Source: Fumia sp045615345 (lineage in GTDB: Bacteria > Bacillota > Clostridia > Oscillospirales > Ruminococcaceae). Taken from it: 64,000 bases of DNA. Of this stretch, positions 33,831 through 42,723 are shown piece by piece; position 1 is the first letter of the stretch; each line of letters starts with the position of its first letter. The notes under the pieces were generated by a model. The model made no database searches and was not told where the DNA came from. It saw only the letters and a list, made by a program, of their open reading frames with translations. The stretch lies in contig JAZLER010000033.1 in NCBI GenBank assembly GCA_045615345.1, positions 1 to 64,000 on the forward strand, read 5' to 3'. The position numbers and the translations under genes are program-made.

Positions 33831-35060
33831 ATGAGTTTTGGATTAGTCATTGACGAACCCGTTTTAGTTTGCGAGGGCGATTTAAGTAAAGTCGGCTGGG
33901 GACCTTTCCAGTTTCCCCGCGTTTACAGGATTTCTGACGGCAGAATAGTTGCAACCTTTGATGTCTGCAAGGATTTAATGGAAGACGAAGGTCTGCCACA
34001 GGGTCTTAAAATCTCCTCCGATAAAGGACAAAGCTGGGAAGATATCAACGAAAATGAATATGAGCACATCTTTTCACAGACAGGGCTTCGTTTAAATAAC
34101 AAAAGCTTTATCAAAACTATTGTAAGCCGCCCTGTTAAAACCGAAAAAGATTATTATAAAAAGCTTCCACGCGCTTATTTCACCTATATCGGCAACCTGA
34201 CCCACGGGCTTATAACGCCTGCCGAAAATATCCCCGACAGCCTTGTTTCGAAAAACTGGGAGTTTCAGACTTATGACCCTGAAACAGGCGCAAAGGAAAG
34301 CTTTGAATGTAAGCTTGATTACCCGGGACAATGTATGTATCTTGGAAAAAGCACTGACAATGAACATTTTATCGTCAGTGGCTTTCCCCGTTCATTTGAC
34401 CCCGTTTATGCTCCCGATGGGACTTTGTGGATTTCCCATTATGATTATGGCAGAAACCCCGAAACAGGAGAAATCACACTTCCCTACTACTTCTGCTCTT
34501 ATTTCCGGTCAACAGATAACGGCAAAAGCTTTAAGTTAAAAAGCTTTATCCCCTACAATCCCCAAAAGTTAAGCTTCCCCGAGGCATTTCTGGTGGAAGG
34601 CTTCTGCGAACCATGCTTACACTTTGCCCCCGATGGCAGTATGATTACCCTTTTGCGAACCGGTAGCCGCAACTTCTCAGTTTCAAGTCCCACTTACATC
34701 GCAAGAAGTAAAGATGGCATTTCGTGGTCAGAGCCTGTAATGTTCGACAACATCGGCGTATGGCCACAGCTACTCTCTTTAAAATGTGGTGTCACCCTTG
34801 CTTCATACGGCAGACCCGGTGTAGTTTTAAGGGCAACTGATGACAAAGCCTGTGAAAACTGGCAAGCCCCCATCGAAATCTTAAAGGACACAGGGGAAAA
34901 CCTCAAAGACAACCTCCCTGACACCTGTGGTTATACAGCTTTGCTTGAAATTGACGATGATACAGCGCTTTTAATCTACACCGACTTTACAAGAAAAGAT
35001 AAAGACGGCAACAATCACAAATGCATTATGTCAAGAACAATACACATCAAAAAAGCTTAG
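33831..35060 (+). CDS. Sialidase-superfamily (BNR repeat) protein
   Basis: 409 residues from ATG 33831 (AGGAGTGA upstream). Asp-box/BNR-like repeats recur: SSDKGQSWED, STDNGKSFKL and SKDGISWSEP, as in six-bladed sialidase propellers. An arginine early in the protein (FPRVYRISDGRIVATFD) could be part of the carboxylate-binding triad. No signal peptide is seen, so a cytoplasmic exo-acting hydrolase is likely. The family also contains enzymes acting on other sugars, so sialic acid is not proven. It is convergent with the amino-sugar operon, which keeps a sialic or amino-sugar link attractive. Confidence 0.75.
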   Translation: MSFGLVIDEPVLVCEGDLSKVGWGPFQFPRVYRISDGRIVATFDVCKDLMEDEGLPQGLKISSDKGQSWEDINENEYEHIFSQTGLRLNNKSFIKTIVSRPVKTEKDYYKKLPRAYFTYIGNLTHGLITPAENIPDSLVSKNWEFQTYDPETGAKESFECKLDYPGQCMYLGKSTDNEHFIVSGFPRSFDPVYAPDGTLWISHYDYGRNPETGEITLPYYFCSYFRSTDNGKSFKLKSFIPYNPQKLSFPEAFLVEGFCEPCLHFAPDGSMITLLRTGSRNFSVSSPTYIARSKDGISWSEPVMFDNIGVWPQLLSLKCGVTLASYGRPGVVLRATDDKACENWQAPIEILKDTGENLKDNLPDTCGYTALLEIDDDTALLIYTDFTRKDKDGNNHKCIMSRTIHIKKA

Positions 35061-35080
35061 GCATCTGCGCCTAAGCTTTT
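35050..35080. terminator. Bidirectional terminator at the end of the large operon
   Basis: AAAAGCTTAGGC / GCCTAAGCTTTT with a short loop, T-rich on both strands, between convergent genes. Confidence 0.85.
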
Positions 35081-35084
35081 AATT

Positions 35085-35879
35085 TTAGAATAATCCGTCT
35101 GCAATTTCTTTGGTTGAGCAAATCGTAACATTTTCGTTATATTTTAAAAGGCTTGCAGGAACTTGCGGTTTTATATCCCCGAACAGAACATGCTTCACAA
35201 TCCCGTGTTGCCAGGGTCTGTTTAAGGCGATATAAATTTTCCTTGAAGCTAAAATCTGCTTCATACCTACTGTTATACACCACTCGGGCATACCCCTTAA
35301 ATCCCCACGCTGATAGCCGTAGGCATTTATCGTCTTGGTTTCGCGAGTTATCGGAAGCACTCTTGTCGGGTATTGGGCAAATTCCTTTGCAGTAACGCTA
35401 CTGTCGTCTTCAAGTGCCTCGTTAAATGCGATATGACCGTTTATTCCAAGACCACCAAGGCACAAATCAACCCCACCAAGACTTTCAATAAGCGCATCAA
35501 ATTCCTTTTCCTTTCCCGGTTCAGGGAAATGGCGCTGACTTTCAGGCATAACGAGTGCGGGATCAACAAGGGAATAAAACTCCTTTTCCATACGATAATG
35601 AAAGCTCATAGGGTCGTTATAGTCAATAACCTTTTCGGACGATATCATATACTCGTCCATATTGAAAAAGTGAACACGCTTTAAAGAAACACCAAGTTCA
35701 TTCACAAGTCTTGCCAGTATGGGATACTGCTGGGTAGGGCCGACAGGCACTATCATAACGGTATCCTTATTATTTTCGTTGTTTTTTATAATCTCCATAA
35801 GCATTGTGAGAGCCATATCAAAATAAACATCCCACTCATTTTCAACTGTTTTAAAATTTATTGTATCAATTTTTCTCAT
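35085..35879 (-). CDS. NagB-like sugar-phosphate isomerase/deaminase, paralog 1
   Basis: 264 residues of the glucosamine-6-phosphate deaminase fold. FFNMDEYM retains the base Asp, and GGLGINGHIAFNE retains the catalytic His and Glu. The Asp before GH in ordinary NagB (NDGH) is Asn here (INGH). The N-terminal 35 residues and the VPVGPTQQYPILARLV phosphate-site loop also differ from the usual LPTGGTP. It is therefore a divergent member whose substrate may not be glucosamine-6-phosphate. It is the last gene of the twelve-gene operon and overlaps the epimerase gene by four bases. The other paralog is at 41066. Confidence 0.8.
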   Translation of the reverse strand: MRKIDTINFKTVENEWDVYFDMALTMLMEIIKNNENNKDTVMIVPVGPTQQYPILARLVNELGVSLKRVHFFNMDEYMISSEKVIDYNDPMSFHYRMEKEFYSLVDPALVMPESQRHFPEPGKEKEFDALIESLGGVDLCLGGLGINGHIAFNEALEDDSSVTAKEFAQYPTRVLPITRETKTINAYGYQRGDLRGMPEWCITVGMKQILASRKIYIALNRPWQHGIVKHVLFGDIKPQVPASLLKYNENVTICSTKEIADGLF

Positions 35880-37063
35880 ATTTCCTCTCCCTTTTCAAGC
35901 TTTTCAAAAAGCTGACTTAAAACCATAAACGCCCTTACATTATGGAAAGGACCTTTCCAGTCGCTTCCCTTAATCTGGGAAATGGGTGTACCGTCACGAT
36001 GCAGATGCCCATACCATTCAGGGTACCCGGGATCAGCAAAATGCTTGCAGATATAGTCAAAAATCTTCACAAAAGAACGCATATACTTGTCATCTTTTGT
36101 ATGAAGATAAGAATATGTAAGTGCCACCATTGCTTCACAATGTACCCATAAAAGTTTCATATCCCACTCAAGGCTTAAAACAGGCTTGTTATCAAGGTCA
36201 ACAAAATAGAATATACCACCTTTTTCCTCGTCAAAACCTCTTTTAAGTGACCATTCGGTAACCTTAATGGATTTCTCCATCAGGGCATTATCGTTTCTTA
36301 TAATAGCCTCTTTCATCATAAACCAGGCAGTTTCCATGCTGTGTCCGGGGTTTATGAACCTGCCTTCGGGAGTGTCGATAAACTCTCCGTCAGCCCCAAC
36401 TGTTTCGAGCAAAGCCTTTTTATCCTCTTTTATAAACACTTCGGTGATAGTTTTTACACATTCCGAAATAATTTCGTCATAGATGGGATTATCGTCAATC
36501 TCACGCATCTGCTGGGATACATTCATCATTATCATAACGATACTGTGTCCGCGGTTTTTTCTTGTTTTTGGGTTTACCTTGGGAGGGAAATACCCCGGTG
36601 TTTTATAATATTCAAGCATAAGATTATAAAGGTCCACTGCACGCTTTTTAACGCTCTCATCTTTGGTCGCCTTGTAGTATTCGGCATAGCCCATAACGGC
36701 AAATGCCTCGGAAAAATAATACCTTCTTTCAACTAAAGGCTCACCTTTTCGTGTCACCCTGAAATACATATGCCCGTTTTCGGCAAAACAGTAATTGTTT
36801 ATAAACTCATAGCCTGATTTTGCAGCTTCAAGCCAGAGCGGTTTTCTTCCGAATTCATTGTAAAGCTTTGAAAACATCCATAAGCTTCTGCCCTGTTGCC
36901 AGACGGATTTGTCTTCATAAAAAAGGTTACCTTCCCTGTCAAATCCGCAAAGATATCCTCCGTACTCAGGGTCAACCGACTTTTCTTCCCAGAACGACAC
37001 AAAATCCTTCATAAGAATGTCGTCAATCTTTTTTCGGTACTCCTTGAAAAACTCTTTTTCCAC
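35876..37063 (-). CDS. AGE-family sugar epimerase/isomerase
   Basis: 395 residues of (alpha/alpha)6-barrel type. WQQGRSLWMFSKLYNEFG, NPGHSMETAWFMM and WDMKLLWVHCEAMVALTYSY carry the conserved Arg, Glu and His residues of N-acylglucosamine 2-epimerases and related mannose or sulfoquinovose isomerases. It would interconvert C2 epimers or aldose and ketose of a free sugar. It ends four bases into the NagB-like gene and abuts the ETF gene with no gap. No hexose-specific residue set was resolved. Confidence 0.88.
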   Translation of the reverse strand: MEKEFFKEYRKKIDDILMKDFVSFWEEKSVDPEYGGYLCGFDREGNLFYEDKSVWQQGRSLWMFSKLYNEFGRKPLWLEAAKSGYEFINNYCFAENGHMYFRVTRKGEPLVERRYYFSEAFAVMGYAEYYKATKDESVKKRAVDLYNLMLEYYKTPGYFPPKVNPKTRKNRGHSIVMIMMNVSQQMREIDDNPIYDEIISECVKTITEVFIKEDKKALLETVGADGEFIDTPEGRFINPGHSMETAWFMMKEAIIRNDNALMEKSIKVTEWSLKRGFDEEKGGIFYFVDLDNKPVLSLEWDMKLLWVHCEAMVALTYSYLHTKDDKYMRSFVKIFDYICKHFADPGYPEWYGHLHRDGTPISQIKGSDWKGPFHNVRAFMVLSQLFEKLEKGEEI

Positions 37064-38416
37064 CTAAAATTCCTCCAGTATTCCATAATCTGCGTAATCA
37101 AAAATTCTTGCATCCTTATCGGGGTTAATCGCAATGACAAACTTTGCATTTTCACACCCGACAGTATGATGAACTGCCCCCGAAATGCCCAGAGCTATGT
37201 ATATTTTGGGACTCACCATCTTCCCTGTCAGTCCCACCTGATTTTCATAAGGGGCAAGGTTTAAATCCACAAGCCCCCTTGAAGCACCAAGCTCTGCACC
37301 ATATTTATCGGCAAACCCCCTGACTTTATCGAGAGAGTCCTTAACGCCTCTGCCTGCCGACACAATAATACTGCCGCTTTGCTTTAAAGTACGCACTGTC
37401 GCCATCTGCGGAGTAGTAAGGCATTTGATTTTTGCAATAATATTCCCACCCAGAGCAGGTCGGTACATTATTAAGCTGTCACCATCTGCCTCAAGCTGAG
37501 TACAGTCGGCACAAAGCCCCGTATTTAACATCGCCGCCACAATGGGGGCATTTTTTCTGCCATAGTAAGATGCATCCCATAAAATTACAGACGGCTTTTC
37601 CCTTTTTGCCCTTTCGGCAATAACAGAAGGTTCATCGGGGTTTATCAAAATCACCTCATCGGCTATTTCACGGGCTTTTAAAGCCACATCTTCCCCCACT
37701 GCCCATACGGATTTAAGCTTTGTATTGCTCTGTAAAGTATTTCCCTTTACATCTTCTTTTTCCCTTAATTCCTTGATTAAATCGTCAAGCTCAGAGAAAT
37801 TTATAAACTTACACTTTCTTTTTCCCTTTTCATTTTCAAAGGTTTTTAATACCCTTGTGGGAGAGCCTGAAAGCCCACATTTTGTCACATCACAATGAAG
37901 ATATGAGTTATCAAGATATGTGATTTCTGCAGGTTTTGAAAAGATACTCGGGAAACGCAGAACATACCCTCTTTCCACTGTCACAAGCAAAGGTAAATTC
38001 ATTTCTTCATCGCCATATCTTGTCTTTGCAGAAAGCTTATTATCGTTTACAGTCACTTCAATGGCGTTTGTTATAAGAGGAAGCTTCAGCATCTCGGACA
38101 GCATCGGCCCCACCTGAGCTGTATCGCCGTCTATACTCTGCCTTCCGCAAAGAATGAGGTCGTATTCAAGTTTTTTTATCGCCTTTGATAAAATATACGA
38201 TGTCACAAGGGTATCTGACCCTGCAAAAACAGAGTCTGTCACGAGTATAACCTTAACCCCCAGTCGTGTCAGTTTTATAAGAGCATTTTCTGTGGATTTC
38301 GGTCCCATTGAAATGACCGTCACATCGTTTGAAAGCCTTAATGCACATTCAATCGCCGACTCGTCAAAGGGGTTTATTTCGCCGTTTATAACCTTTGCGC
38401 AAACTAAAATTTTCAT
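37064..38416 (-). CDS. Fused electron transfer flavoprotein, EtfB-EtfA
   Basis: 450 residues in one chain. Residues about 1-225 are EtfB-like (MKILVCAKVINGEINPFDESAIECAL; the GRQSIDGDTAQVGPMLSEML signature). Residues about 250-450 are EtfA-like, with the FAD domain SAGRGVKD, LGASRGLVDLNLAPYENQVGLTGKMVSPKIYIALGISGA, INPDKDA and ADYG. ETFs are normally two genes; fusion is uncommon. It accepts electrons from a dehydrogenase, here most plausibly the GlcD-like flavoprotein and Fe-S protein six genes upstream. Whether it bifurcates electrons cannot be read from the sequence. It overlaps the kinase gene by one base. Confidence 0.92.
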   Translation of the reverse strand: MKILVCAKVINGEINPFDESAIECALRLSNDVTVISMGPKSTENALIKLTRLGVKVILVTDSVFAGSDTLVTSYILSKAIKKLEYDLILCGRQSIDGDTAQVGPMLSEMLKLPLITNAIEVTVNDNKLSAKTRYGDEEMNLPLLVTVERGYVLRFPSIFSKPAEITYLDNSYLHCDVTKCGLSGSPTRVLKTFENEKGKRKCKFINFSELDDLIKELREKEDVKGNTLQSNTKLKSVWAVGEDVALKAREIADEVILINPDEPSVIAERAKREKPSVILWDASYYGRKNAPIVAAMLNTGLCADCTQLEADGDSLIMYRPALGGNIIAKIKCLTTPQMATVRTLKQSGSIIVSAGRGVKDSLDKVRGFADKYGAELGASRGLVDLNLAPYENQVGLTGKMVSPKIYIALGISGAVHHTVGCENAKFVIAINPDKDARIFDYADYGILEEF

Positions 38417-39882
38417 TAAAAATCTCCGTTATATATGGGTTCCAAAGCCTTTTGAACCGCCTTGTATTTTTTGAAAAGTTCATTATATTTCAATGTATTT
38501 TCGGGGTTCGGACAGGTTACCTCCACTTCGGAATTGCAGATTTTCAGCGCTTCATTAAAATCCTTGAAAATCCCTGTAGCAACCCCTGCAAGCATCGCAC
38601 TTCCAAAGGAAGAATCGGTATTTTTCATCGTAACAAGCTTTATTCCCAGAGCATCGCTTAAAATCTGTCGCCAGAGAGGGCTTTTGCCTCCGCCACCGAT
38701 AATAATTCCTTTATCGGAATGTTTTATTTCCATCAAATCAAGAGTCCCCATACAATCAAGCATCGACATCGCAACGCCCTCAAGCACCGCCCTTGTAAAA
38801 TGAGCTTTTGTGTGGTGTGCACGGACTCCGATAAAGCTTGCTGCCAAATTGGGATTTGCATACGGCGTAAGCTCGCCTTTAAGATAAGGATGGAAAATAA
38901 GCCCGTCAGCACCAACAGTGATTTCGCTTGCTTTTTCATCAAGGTCCTTATAGTCCCCTCCAAAGGTGTCGCGGTACCATCTTAAACTTGATGCCGCCGC
39001 CTTTGTTGCAGTACCGGGATACCAGAGATTTTTCGCTATATGGGAGTAGTTTATAAGGTTTCTGTCGGGGTATGGCTTATCGGTTATGACACAAATTCTC
39101 CCTGCAGTTGCAAGCTTTACTGTCATATCACCTTTGTTTACAGCACCTGAAGCGAATACCTCCATAACAGTATCGGTACTGCCACAGATAACCTTTGTTC
39201 CTTCTTTGAGCCCTGTAAGCTCTGAAGCTTTCTTTGTAACCTCGCCTATAATGTCCGTGGGGTTCACAACAGGGGGTAAAGCATTTTCCTTTACACCTGC
39301 TAAAACCAGTAATTCAGGGCACCAGCAGAGTTTGTTGCAATCAAAAAGCATACTTCCCTCTGCTTCGATATAATCGGTGCAAAAGACACCGGTTAAGAAA
39401 AATCTTATGTAATCTTTCTCAAAAAAGAGGTATGAAATCTTATTAAAAGTATCAGGCTCGTTGTTTTTAAGCCATAAAAGTTGCGGCAGAGTCCAGATGG
39501 TGTCAGGCTTATGAAAAGTCTTTTCGAAAATCATATCGCCATACTCTTTCATAAGCTTTTCAGACTCTTTTTTACTCCTTGAATCAGTCCAGTGAATTGC
39601 ATTTCTCAAAGGCTTAAACTCATTGTCGCAAGGCAAAAAAGTATGAGTTGCAGAGTCAATCGCAACACAAAAGATATCCTTTGCATCTATTTTGGCAGTA
39701 ACAGCGGTAACATTCTCACAAAGTGCCTTTATCCAGTCCTTTGGGTTTTGCTCACAACCACCGTTTTCAGTAAAATAAGTAGGATATTCAGCGGTACTTT
39801 CGGCAACCACATTCCCGTTTTCACTTAAAAGTGTCGCCTTTGATGCACCACCGCCAAAGTCAATACCTAAAAGATATTTCAT
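38416..39882 (-). CDS. FGGY-family carbohydrate kinase (XylB-like)
   Basis: 488 residues with two actin-like domains. The N-terminal LLGIDFGGGASKATLL phosphate loop, AIDSATHTFLPCD, the CGSTDTVMEVFASGAV hinge segment and C-terminal GIIIGGGGKSPLWRQILSDALG ATP-site motif identify FGGY kinases. It is closest in style to xylulokinase-like enzymes of unknown sugar. It would phosphorylate the keto-sugar made by the isomerase in the operon. It overlaps nagA by four bases. Confidence 0.9.
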   Translation of the reverse strand: MKYLLGIDFGGGASKATLLSENGNVVAESTAEYPTYFTENGGCEQNPKDWIKALCENVTAVTAKIDAKDIFCVAIDSATHTFLPCDNEFKPLRNAIHWTDSRSKKESEKLMKEYGDMIFEKTFHKPDTIWTLPQLLWLKNNEPDTFNKISYLFFEKDYIRFFLTGVFCTDYIEAEGSMLFDCNKLCWCPELLVLAGVKENALPPVVNPTDIIGEVTKKASELTGLKEGTKVICGSTDTVMEVFASGAVNKGDMTVKLATAGRICVITDKPYPDRNLINYSHIAKNLWYPGTATKAAASSLRWYRDTFGGDYKDLDEKASEITVGADGLIFHPYLKGELTPYANPNLAASFIGVRAHHTKAHFTRAVLEGVAMSMLDCMGTLDLMEIKHSDKGIIIGGGGKSPLWRQILSDALGIKLVTMKNTDSSFGSAMLAGVATGIFKDFNEALKICNSEVEVTCPNPENTLKYNELFKKYKAVQKALEPIYNGDF

Positions 39883-41069
39883 AACTCACCTCCGAAAATC
39901 TGTCCTGCAAGCACTGTATTAACAACATTAAAATCATTATCAACAATAACTAAATCTGCATCCGTTTTAACCTCGATACTTCCCTTTTTATCGGAAATAC
40001 CAAGGAGTTCTGCAGGTGTTTTTGAAAGGATAACCGAAGCATCAGGAATTGATATCCCATAGTCTTTGCACAAAACCTTAAGGCATCTTTCCATAGTTGC
40101 AATACTGCCTGCAAAACATGACATATCGGGGAGTTTTGCAACACAGTCGTCAACAATAACATCGGTTCCGTTTTCAAGACTACCAAGCTTGCCTGATTTT
40201 AAATCTGTCCCTGCTAAGCGCATCGCATCGGTTATTCCCATCACGGAATTTACACCTTTGATTTTAAGTGCTAAACGCAGTATATCCTTTGGAATATGTC
40301 TTCCGTCACAGATAAGCTCAACTTTCACATCGTCATTGAGATACGCCGCTTCGACAACTCCTGCGAGAACTTTTTGTCCCTCTTTACGATAGGTGGTAAC
40401 AGCATTGTAAAAATGCGTAACATGAGAAAATCCGTTGTCTATTCCCTTTTGTGCTTCTTCACTTGTAGCGGCAGAGTGAGCAATTGACGGAATAATCCCG
40501 TTTTCACGGCACTTTTTCGCAAAGATGTCACTTCCCTCAAGCTCGGGAGCTGCATCCCATCGAAGAATATCCCCACGGGCTATTTCTAAAAGTCTGTCCA
40601 TTTCAGCCTCATCGGGCATACGAAGTAAAGTTCCGGGTTGTGCCCCACTGCTTTTGGGGTTTGCACCCGAAAAATACGGGCCCTCAAGGTGCACCCCGGG
40701 TGTAACTACAGAAAACGCACTTTTTTCCTTAAAGCTCTTAAAGGTTTTTAAAAACTTTGTCAAATCACTTTCGGTTGCCGTCATTGCAGTCGGCAAAAGT
40801 GTTGTAGTTCCGTGTTTTAAATGGGTTTTTATAACAGTTTCAAAGGCATCACAAGTAGCATCCATAAAGTCTGCTCCCCCACCTCCGTGTACATGAAGGT
40901 CGATAAATCCGGGGAAGACATAACATTCCTTTGCATCTGTAACGCTGTCAGCACAATCGGAAATTTTGCCGATTGCCTCAATTTTCCCGTCACGGATAAA
41001 GATATCGGTTAAATCCGTTACCGTATCAGGCAAAACCAATCTGCCGTTTTTTATAAGTAAAGTACTCAT
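39879..41069 (-). CDS. nagA: N-acetylglucosamine-6-phosphate deacetylase
   Basis: 396 residues of the amidohydrolase fold. GFIDLHVHGGGGADFMDA holds the first metal histidines, and HLEGPYFS the conserved Glu. HSAATSEEAQKGIDNGFSHVTHFYNA and GITDAMRLAGTD with the catalytic Asp also match NagA. It releases acetate from N-acetyl-amino-sugar phosphates. Its place in the operon between an FGGY kinase and NagB-like paralogs suggests that the operon substrate is an N-acetylated amino sugar. Start and stop overlap both neighbours by four bases. Confidence 0.93.
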   Translation of the reverse strand: MSTLLIKNGRLVLPDTVTDLTDIFIRDGKIEAIGKISDCADSVTDAKECYVFPGFIDLHVHGGGGADFMDATCDAFETVIKTHLKHGTTTLLPTAMTATESDLTKFLKTFKSFKEKSAFSVVTPGVHLEGPYFSGANPKSSGAQPGTLLRMPDEAEMDRLLEIARGDILRWDAAPELEGSDIFAKKCRENGIIPSIAHSAATSEEAQKGIDNGFSHVTHFYNAVTTYRKEGQKVLAGVVEAAYLNDDVKVELICDGRHIPKDILRLALKIKGVNSVMGITDAMRLAGTDLKSGKLGSLENGTDVIVDDCVAKLPDMSCFAGSIATMERCLKVLCKDYGISIPDASVILSKTPAELLGISDKKGSIEVKTDADLVIVDNDFNVVNTVLAGQIFGGEL

Positions 41070-41917
41070 TTGTTATAAACCCTGATTTCGGGTATCGGGC
41101 ATTTTGTTGCCTCCGAAATGGTGTAAATAGTTGCATTCTTATGATTTCTGAAAAGTGAACAGGGCACTTTCGCAGTGATTTCTCCGTGCAGAATTTTTCT
41201 TAAAGCCCCTGCATTCCAGTCCCTTGGCATAATCATAATGACCTTTTTTGCCATCATCATTTCCTTCATACCGACAGTAATGCAGTATGTGGGGATAGCA
41301 TCAAGGTCTGCGCCACAGTTCATATAAGCGTTGATAGTTTTAGTTTCACGGCTTATCTTTAATACTCTTGTCATTCTGTTTGCAAACTCATCGTTGTCAC
41401 AGATTTCATCTGCTTCAGGGGGTTCATTGAAAGCGTAGTGCCCGTTTATTCCGACACCGCCGAATACCATATCAAGCTTGCCGTATTTTTCTATAATCTC
41501 CATAACCTTATGAGGGTTTTCAGGGTCAGGGAAAATCCTGTTCTCGGGCAGGACATTGAGTTCTTCGTCCACAACATCATAAAAAATCCTGTCCATACCG
41601 CCCCTGAAAGAAAGGGGGTCTGTTTTGTCAAGATAAGTCATATCATCTTTCAAGTATTCGTCCATATTTATAAACACACAGTTTTTAAGGGAAATTCTGT
41701 ATTTATTCACAAGTTCAGCCAGTCTGAAATACGGACCTAAAGGGCCATAAGGCACCACCATCACGGTAGGATCACCCTTTTTATTATTTTCTGAGATAAC
41801 AGAAAGTACTTCGATAGCGACTTTCCAGTAGATATCGACCTCTGCGATAGATACATCAAGCTTTATGCTTGTGTCCTTTCCCAAATCTTCAGGTTTAATA
41901 AGATTATAATGTTTCAT
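41066..41917 (-). CDS. NagB-like sugar-phosphate isomerase/deaminase, paralog 2
   Basis: 283 residues from ATG 41917 (TAGGTGG upstream; the frame is open to 41947). It shares the layout of paralog 1: FINMDEYL, GGVGINGHYAFNEPPE, and VPYGPLGPYFRLAELV as phosphate loop. The canonical NDGH is again INGH. In the tail, RDWNAGALRKILHGEITAKVPCSLFRNHKN mirrors paralog 1. The two are clearly related yet divergent, so they may act on different intermediates or form a heteromer. It follows the IolB-like gene by 11 bases. Confidence 0.82.
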   Translation of the reverse strand: MKHYNLIKPEDLGKDTSIKLDVSIAEVDIYWKVAIEVLSVISENNKKGDPTVMVVPYGPLGPYFRLAELVNKYRISLKNCVFINMDEYLKDDMTYLDKTDPLSFRGGMDRIFYDVVDEELNVLPENRIFPDPENPHKVMEIIEKYGKLDMVFGGVGINGHYAFNEPPEADEICDNDEFANRMTRVLKISRETKTINAYMNCGADLDAIPTYCITVGMKEMMMAKKVIMIMPRDWNAGALRKILHGEITAKVPCSLFRNHKNATIYTISEATKCPIPEIRVYNK

Positions 41918-41928
41918 AAAAACACCAC

Positions 41929-42723
41929 CTATCTTTTTTCTATCCATTCGTGCTCGGGGTCGGAGCTACGGTTAAAGCCCTGGTAATCCCCTGCCATAAG
42001 CCAGAGAAAATAAGTCTTGTACCCGGGGGTAGACACAGTTGTATGGTATCCGTAAGGAAACTCCACAAGCTCGTCATTTTTCACTCTATATGCCTCGTCA
42101 ATACTGCCGTCAGCAGTGTAAAGGCACTGCACCGCAAAGCCCTGCTTCGGTTCAAACAAAAAGTAGTAAATTTCTTCTGCAATACATTCTTTGGGCATAT
42201 CGTTCACATCGTGCTTGTGGGGCGGAAATCCTGCCCAGTTACCTTCTGTACAATAAGCTTCACCGATAGTTAAAACCTTTGCGTTTGAGTCACCGTCAAT
42301 AATAAAGCTGGTTTCTCTTTGGAAAGGCACTTCCCCTAAAAGTTTAAGCTTTACATGGTCTTCTCTTAAAACCTGAGGCTCACCACATTCTGAAACGGGA
42401 GTAGCACAAACGGCAATTTTAATCTTGTCAACTGCCTCGATTGTAAGTCCCATTTCACGGGGCATATAAAAGCTTTCTGCCTTTCTGTTTTCAAAAACAG
42501 TATTTCTGTTACCGATGTTTTCCCATTTAACATCGTTAAAATATACATTACAATGTCCCTCAAGCATAATAAAGGCTGTTTCCTTGTCCTCTGTGTTAAA
42601 GCCAAGCTTTTCGCCTTTATCAAGCTCTATAATACCAAACTCAAGCTTTTTCAAAGAACATTCGCCTATTTTACAAACAGGAGTATAACCCTTCTTGGGT
42701 TCATATGTCTTTTTAAAGTTCAT
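41929..42723 (-). CDS. IolB/KduI-like isomerase (cupin)
   Basis: 264 residues with two cupin barrels. WAGFPPHKHDVNDMPKECIAEEIYYFLFEPKQGFAVQCLY holds the metal-binding His, His and Glu of IolB (5-deoxyglucuronate isomerase), and a final His occurs in YGYHTTVSTPGYKTYFLWLMAG. IolB converts 5-deoxy-D-glucuronate to 2-deoxy-5-keto-gluconate. The upper inositol-pathway enzymes (IolG, IolE, IolD) are not in the window, so the true substrate may be another uronate-like aldose. It overlaps the PfkB gene by 11 bases. Confidence 0.87.
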   Translation of the reverse strand: MNFKKTYEPKKGYTPVCKIGECSLKKLEFGIIELDKGEKLGFNTEDKETAFIMLEGHCNVYFNDVKWENIGNRNTVFENRKAESFYMPREMGLTIEAVDKIKIAVCATPVSECGEPQVLREDHVKLKLLGEVPFQRETSFIIDGDSNAKVLTIGEAYCTEGNWAGFPPHKHDVNDMPKECIAEEIYYFLFEPKQGFAVQCLYTADGSIDEAYRVKNDELVEFPYGYHTTVSTPGYKTYFLWLMAGDYQGFNRSSDPEHEWIEKR

